A stretch of 63,273 nt of DNA, from positions 1-63,273 of the forward strand of contig CAJXNJ010000007.1 in NCBI GenBank assembly GCA_913057145.1, read 5' to 3'. The stretch is from an uncultured Ectothiorhodospiraceae bacterium (GTDB taxonomy: Bacteria; Pseudomonadota; Gammaproteobacteria; Nitrococcales; Nitrococcaceae). Shown piece after piece: positions 62,563-63,273 of the stretch. The notes below the pieces were generated by a model. The model ran no database searches, had not been told where the DNA came from, and worked only from the letters and a program-made list of their open reading frames with translations. The position numbers and the translations under genes are program-made. Numbering within the stretch: position 1 is the stretch's first letter; every line of letters starts with the position of its first letter.

Positions 62563-63273
62563 ATGGCACTGGCTGTGGTCCATACACGGGCCGCACTGGG
62601 TGTTGATGCCCCGAGTGTAAGCGTTGAGGTCCATTTGGGCGGCGGTCTGCCCTCGCTTTCCATCGTTGGCCTGCCCAACACCGCCGTTCGCGAAGCCCGT
62701 GATCGTGTCCGCGGGGCATTGACCACAAGCGGCTTCGAATTCCCCCGCCGTCGCATTACCGTCAATCTGGCACCGGCTGATTTGCCCAAGGACGGCACCC
62801 GCTTTGACCTGGCGATCGCCCTTGGCATTCTTGCAGCCTCCGGCCAGATCCCGGCGAAAGCACTAGAGAATCATGTCTTCAGTGCCGAACTCGCCCTCTC
62901 CGGCCATCTGCGACCGGTCTCCGGATCACTGGCCATCGCTCTGCGCTGCGCCGATGCCAGAGAGACACTCATCGTCAGCAAAGCCAATGCCGCAGAGGCG
63001 GCCATCGCAGAGGGGAGCGTCCATGGCGCAGGCCACCTTCTCGATGTCTGCGCGCATCTTAATGGTGAACAACTCCTGCCACCGGCTGCGGCGGAGACAA
63101 TCCAGCGACCCCGAAATCATGCGGATCTGGCCGATGTGATCGGCCAGCAACGTGCCCGTCGGGCGCTTGAGATTGCTGCTGCCGGAGGGCATAGCCTGCT
63201 TTTCTCCGGGCCACCCGGCAGCGGCAAGAGCCTGTTGGCTGCGCGACTCCCGGGGCTGCTGCCGCCCATGACG
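62563..63273 (+). CDS. comM: ComM/YifB family AAA+ ATPase (cut by the window edge)
   Basis: The first 237 codons of a Mg-chelatase-like ATPase; ComM is a helicase that extends branch migration of transforming DNA. The start is ATG 62563 with AAGGAGG upstream. The N-terminal YifB domain (VVHTRAALGVDAPSVSVEVH, GLPSLSIVGLPNTAVREARDRV, PADLPKDGTRFDLAIALGIL) is complete. The Walker A motif GPPGSGKSLLAARLPG is near residues 219-234. The rest lies beyond the window. With comF and the pil genes it fits natural transformation. Confidence 0.94.
   Translation, partial: MALAVVHTRAALGVDAPSVSVEVHLGGGLPSLSIVGLPNTAVREARDRVRGALTTSGFEFPRRRITVNLAPADLPKDGTRFDLAIALGILAASGQIPAKALENHVFSAELALSGHLRPVSGSLAIALRCADARETLIVSKANAAEAAIAEGSVHGAGHLLDVCAHLNGEQLLPPAAAETIQRPRNHADLADVIGQQRARRALEIAAAGGHSLLFSGPPGSGKSLLAARLPGLLPPMT

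Overview
The window looks like ordinary chromosome from a moderately GC-rich, compact gammaproteobacterium. Gene content and order (cox cluster; gmk-rpoZ-spoT-recG-ubiCA; mrcA/pilMNOPQ-aroKB-gltBD-hemE; priA-argS-SPOR; glnK-amtB/ubiK-comM) resemble Pseudomonas and Ectothiorhodospiraceae. Acidic Ala/Glu-rich tails (omega subunit, SPOR linker) and very short gaps suggest a streamlined halophile such as Spiribacter; this placement is inference. I see no insertion sequence, prophage, CRISPR array, rRNA or tRNA gene, and no gene-free stretch longer than 300 bases.

Layout. 1-7.85 kb: aa3-type cytochrome c oxidase and heme A assembly operon on the minus strand (DUF2244, ctaC, ctaD, a 39-residue membrane peptide, ctaE, then SURF1, a SCO-like protein, ctaA, ctaB), with a DUF2909 gene inserted on the opposite strand. 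7.9-9.6 kb: divergent bioC and comF. 9.6-16.8 kb: minus-strand run gmk, rpoZ, spoT, ridA, recG, ubiC, ubiA. 16.8-19.5 kb: rph, rdgB, hemW and a CPXCG protein. 19.5-22.3 kb: sirB-like gene, rpmE2-gltA, and a nucleotidyltransferase-like gene. 22.3-31 kb: mrcA divergent from pilM-pilN-pilO/P-pilQ-aroK-aroB-dgt. 31-40.4 kb: gltB, gltD, hemE, a NUDIX gene, hemB, aroE. 40.4-43.6 kb: CPA2 antiporter, gamma-carbonic anhydrase family protein, glutathione reductase. 43.7-50.5 kb: prlC, xthA, ubiD, a flavin reductase, mlaA, an HNH nuclease. 50.7-54.6 kb: three-gene transhydrogenase plus two uncharacterised genes. 54.7-60.3 kb: priA, argS, a SPOR protein, a beta-hydroxyacid dehydrogenase. 60.3-63.3 kb: glnK-amtB behind a sigma-54 promoter with two NtrC-like sites, ubiK, and the start of comM, cut by the window edge.

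Functional links. Heme supply (hemB, hemE, hemW) and heme A synthesis (ctaA, ctaB) feed the oxidase. The ubi genes supply the quinone. GltBD with GlnK/AmtB form the nitrogen-assimilation module, and the transhydrogenase supplies NADPH. The pil genes, comF and comM suggest a type IV pilus/natural transformation system.

Most unusual points. PilO and PilP are fused in one reading frame. The neighbouring PilQ secretin is about half the usual length. The oxidase cluster lacks cox11 and has a tiny membrane ORF in its place. Nearly all convergent gene pairs abut or overlap, and only one canonical intrinsic terminator was recognised in 63 kb.
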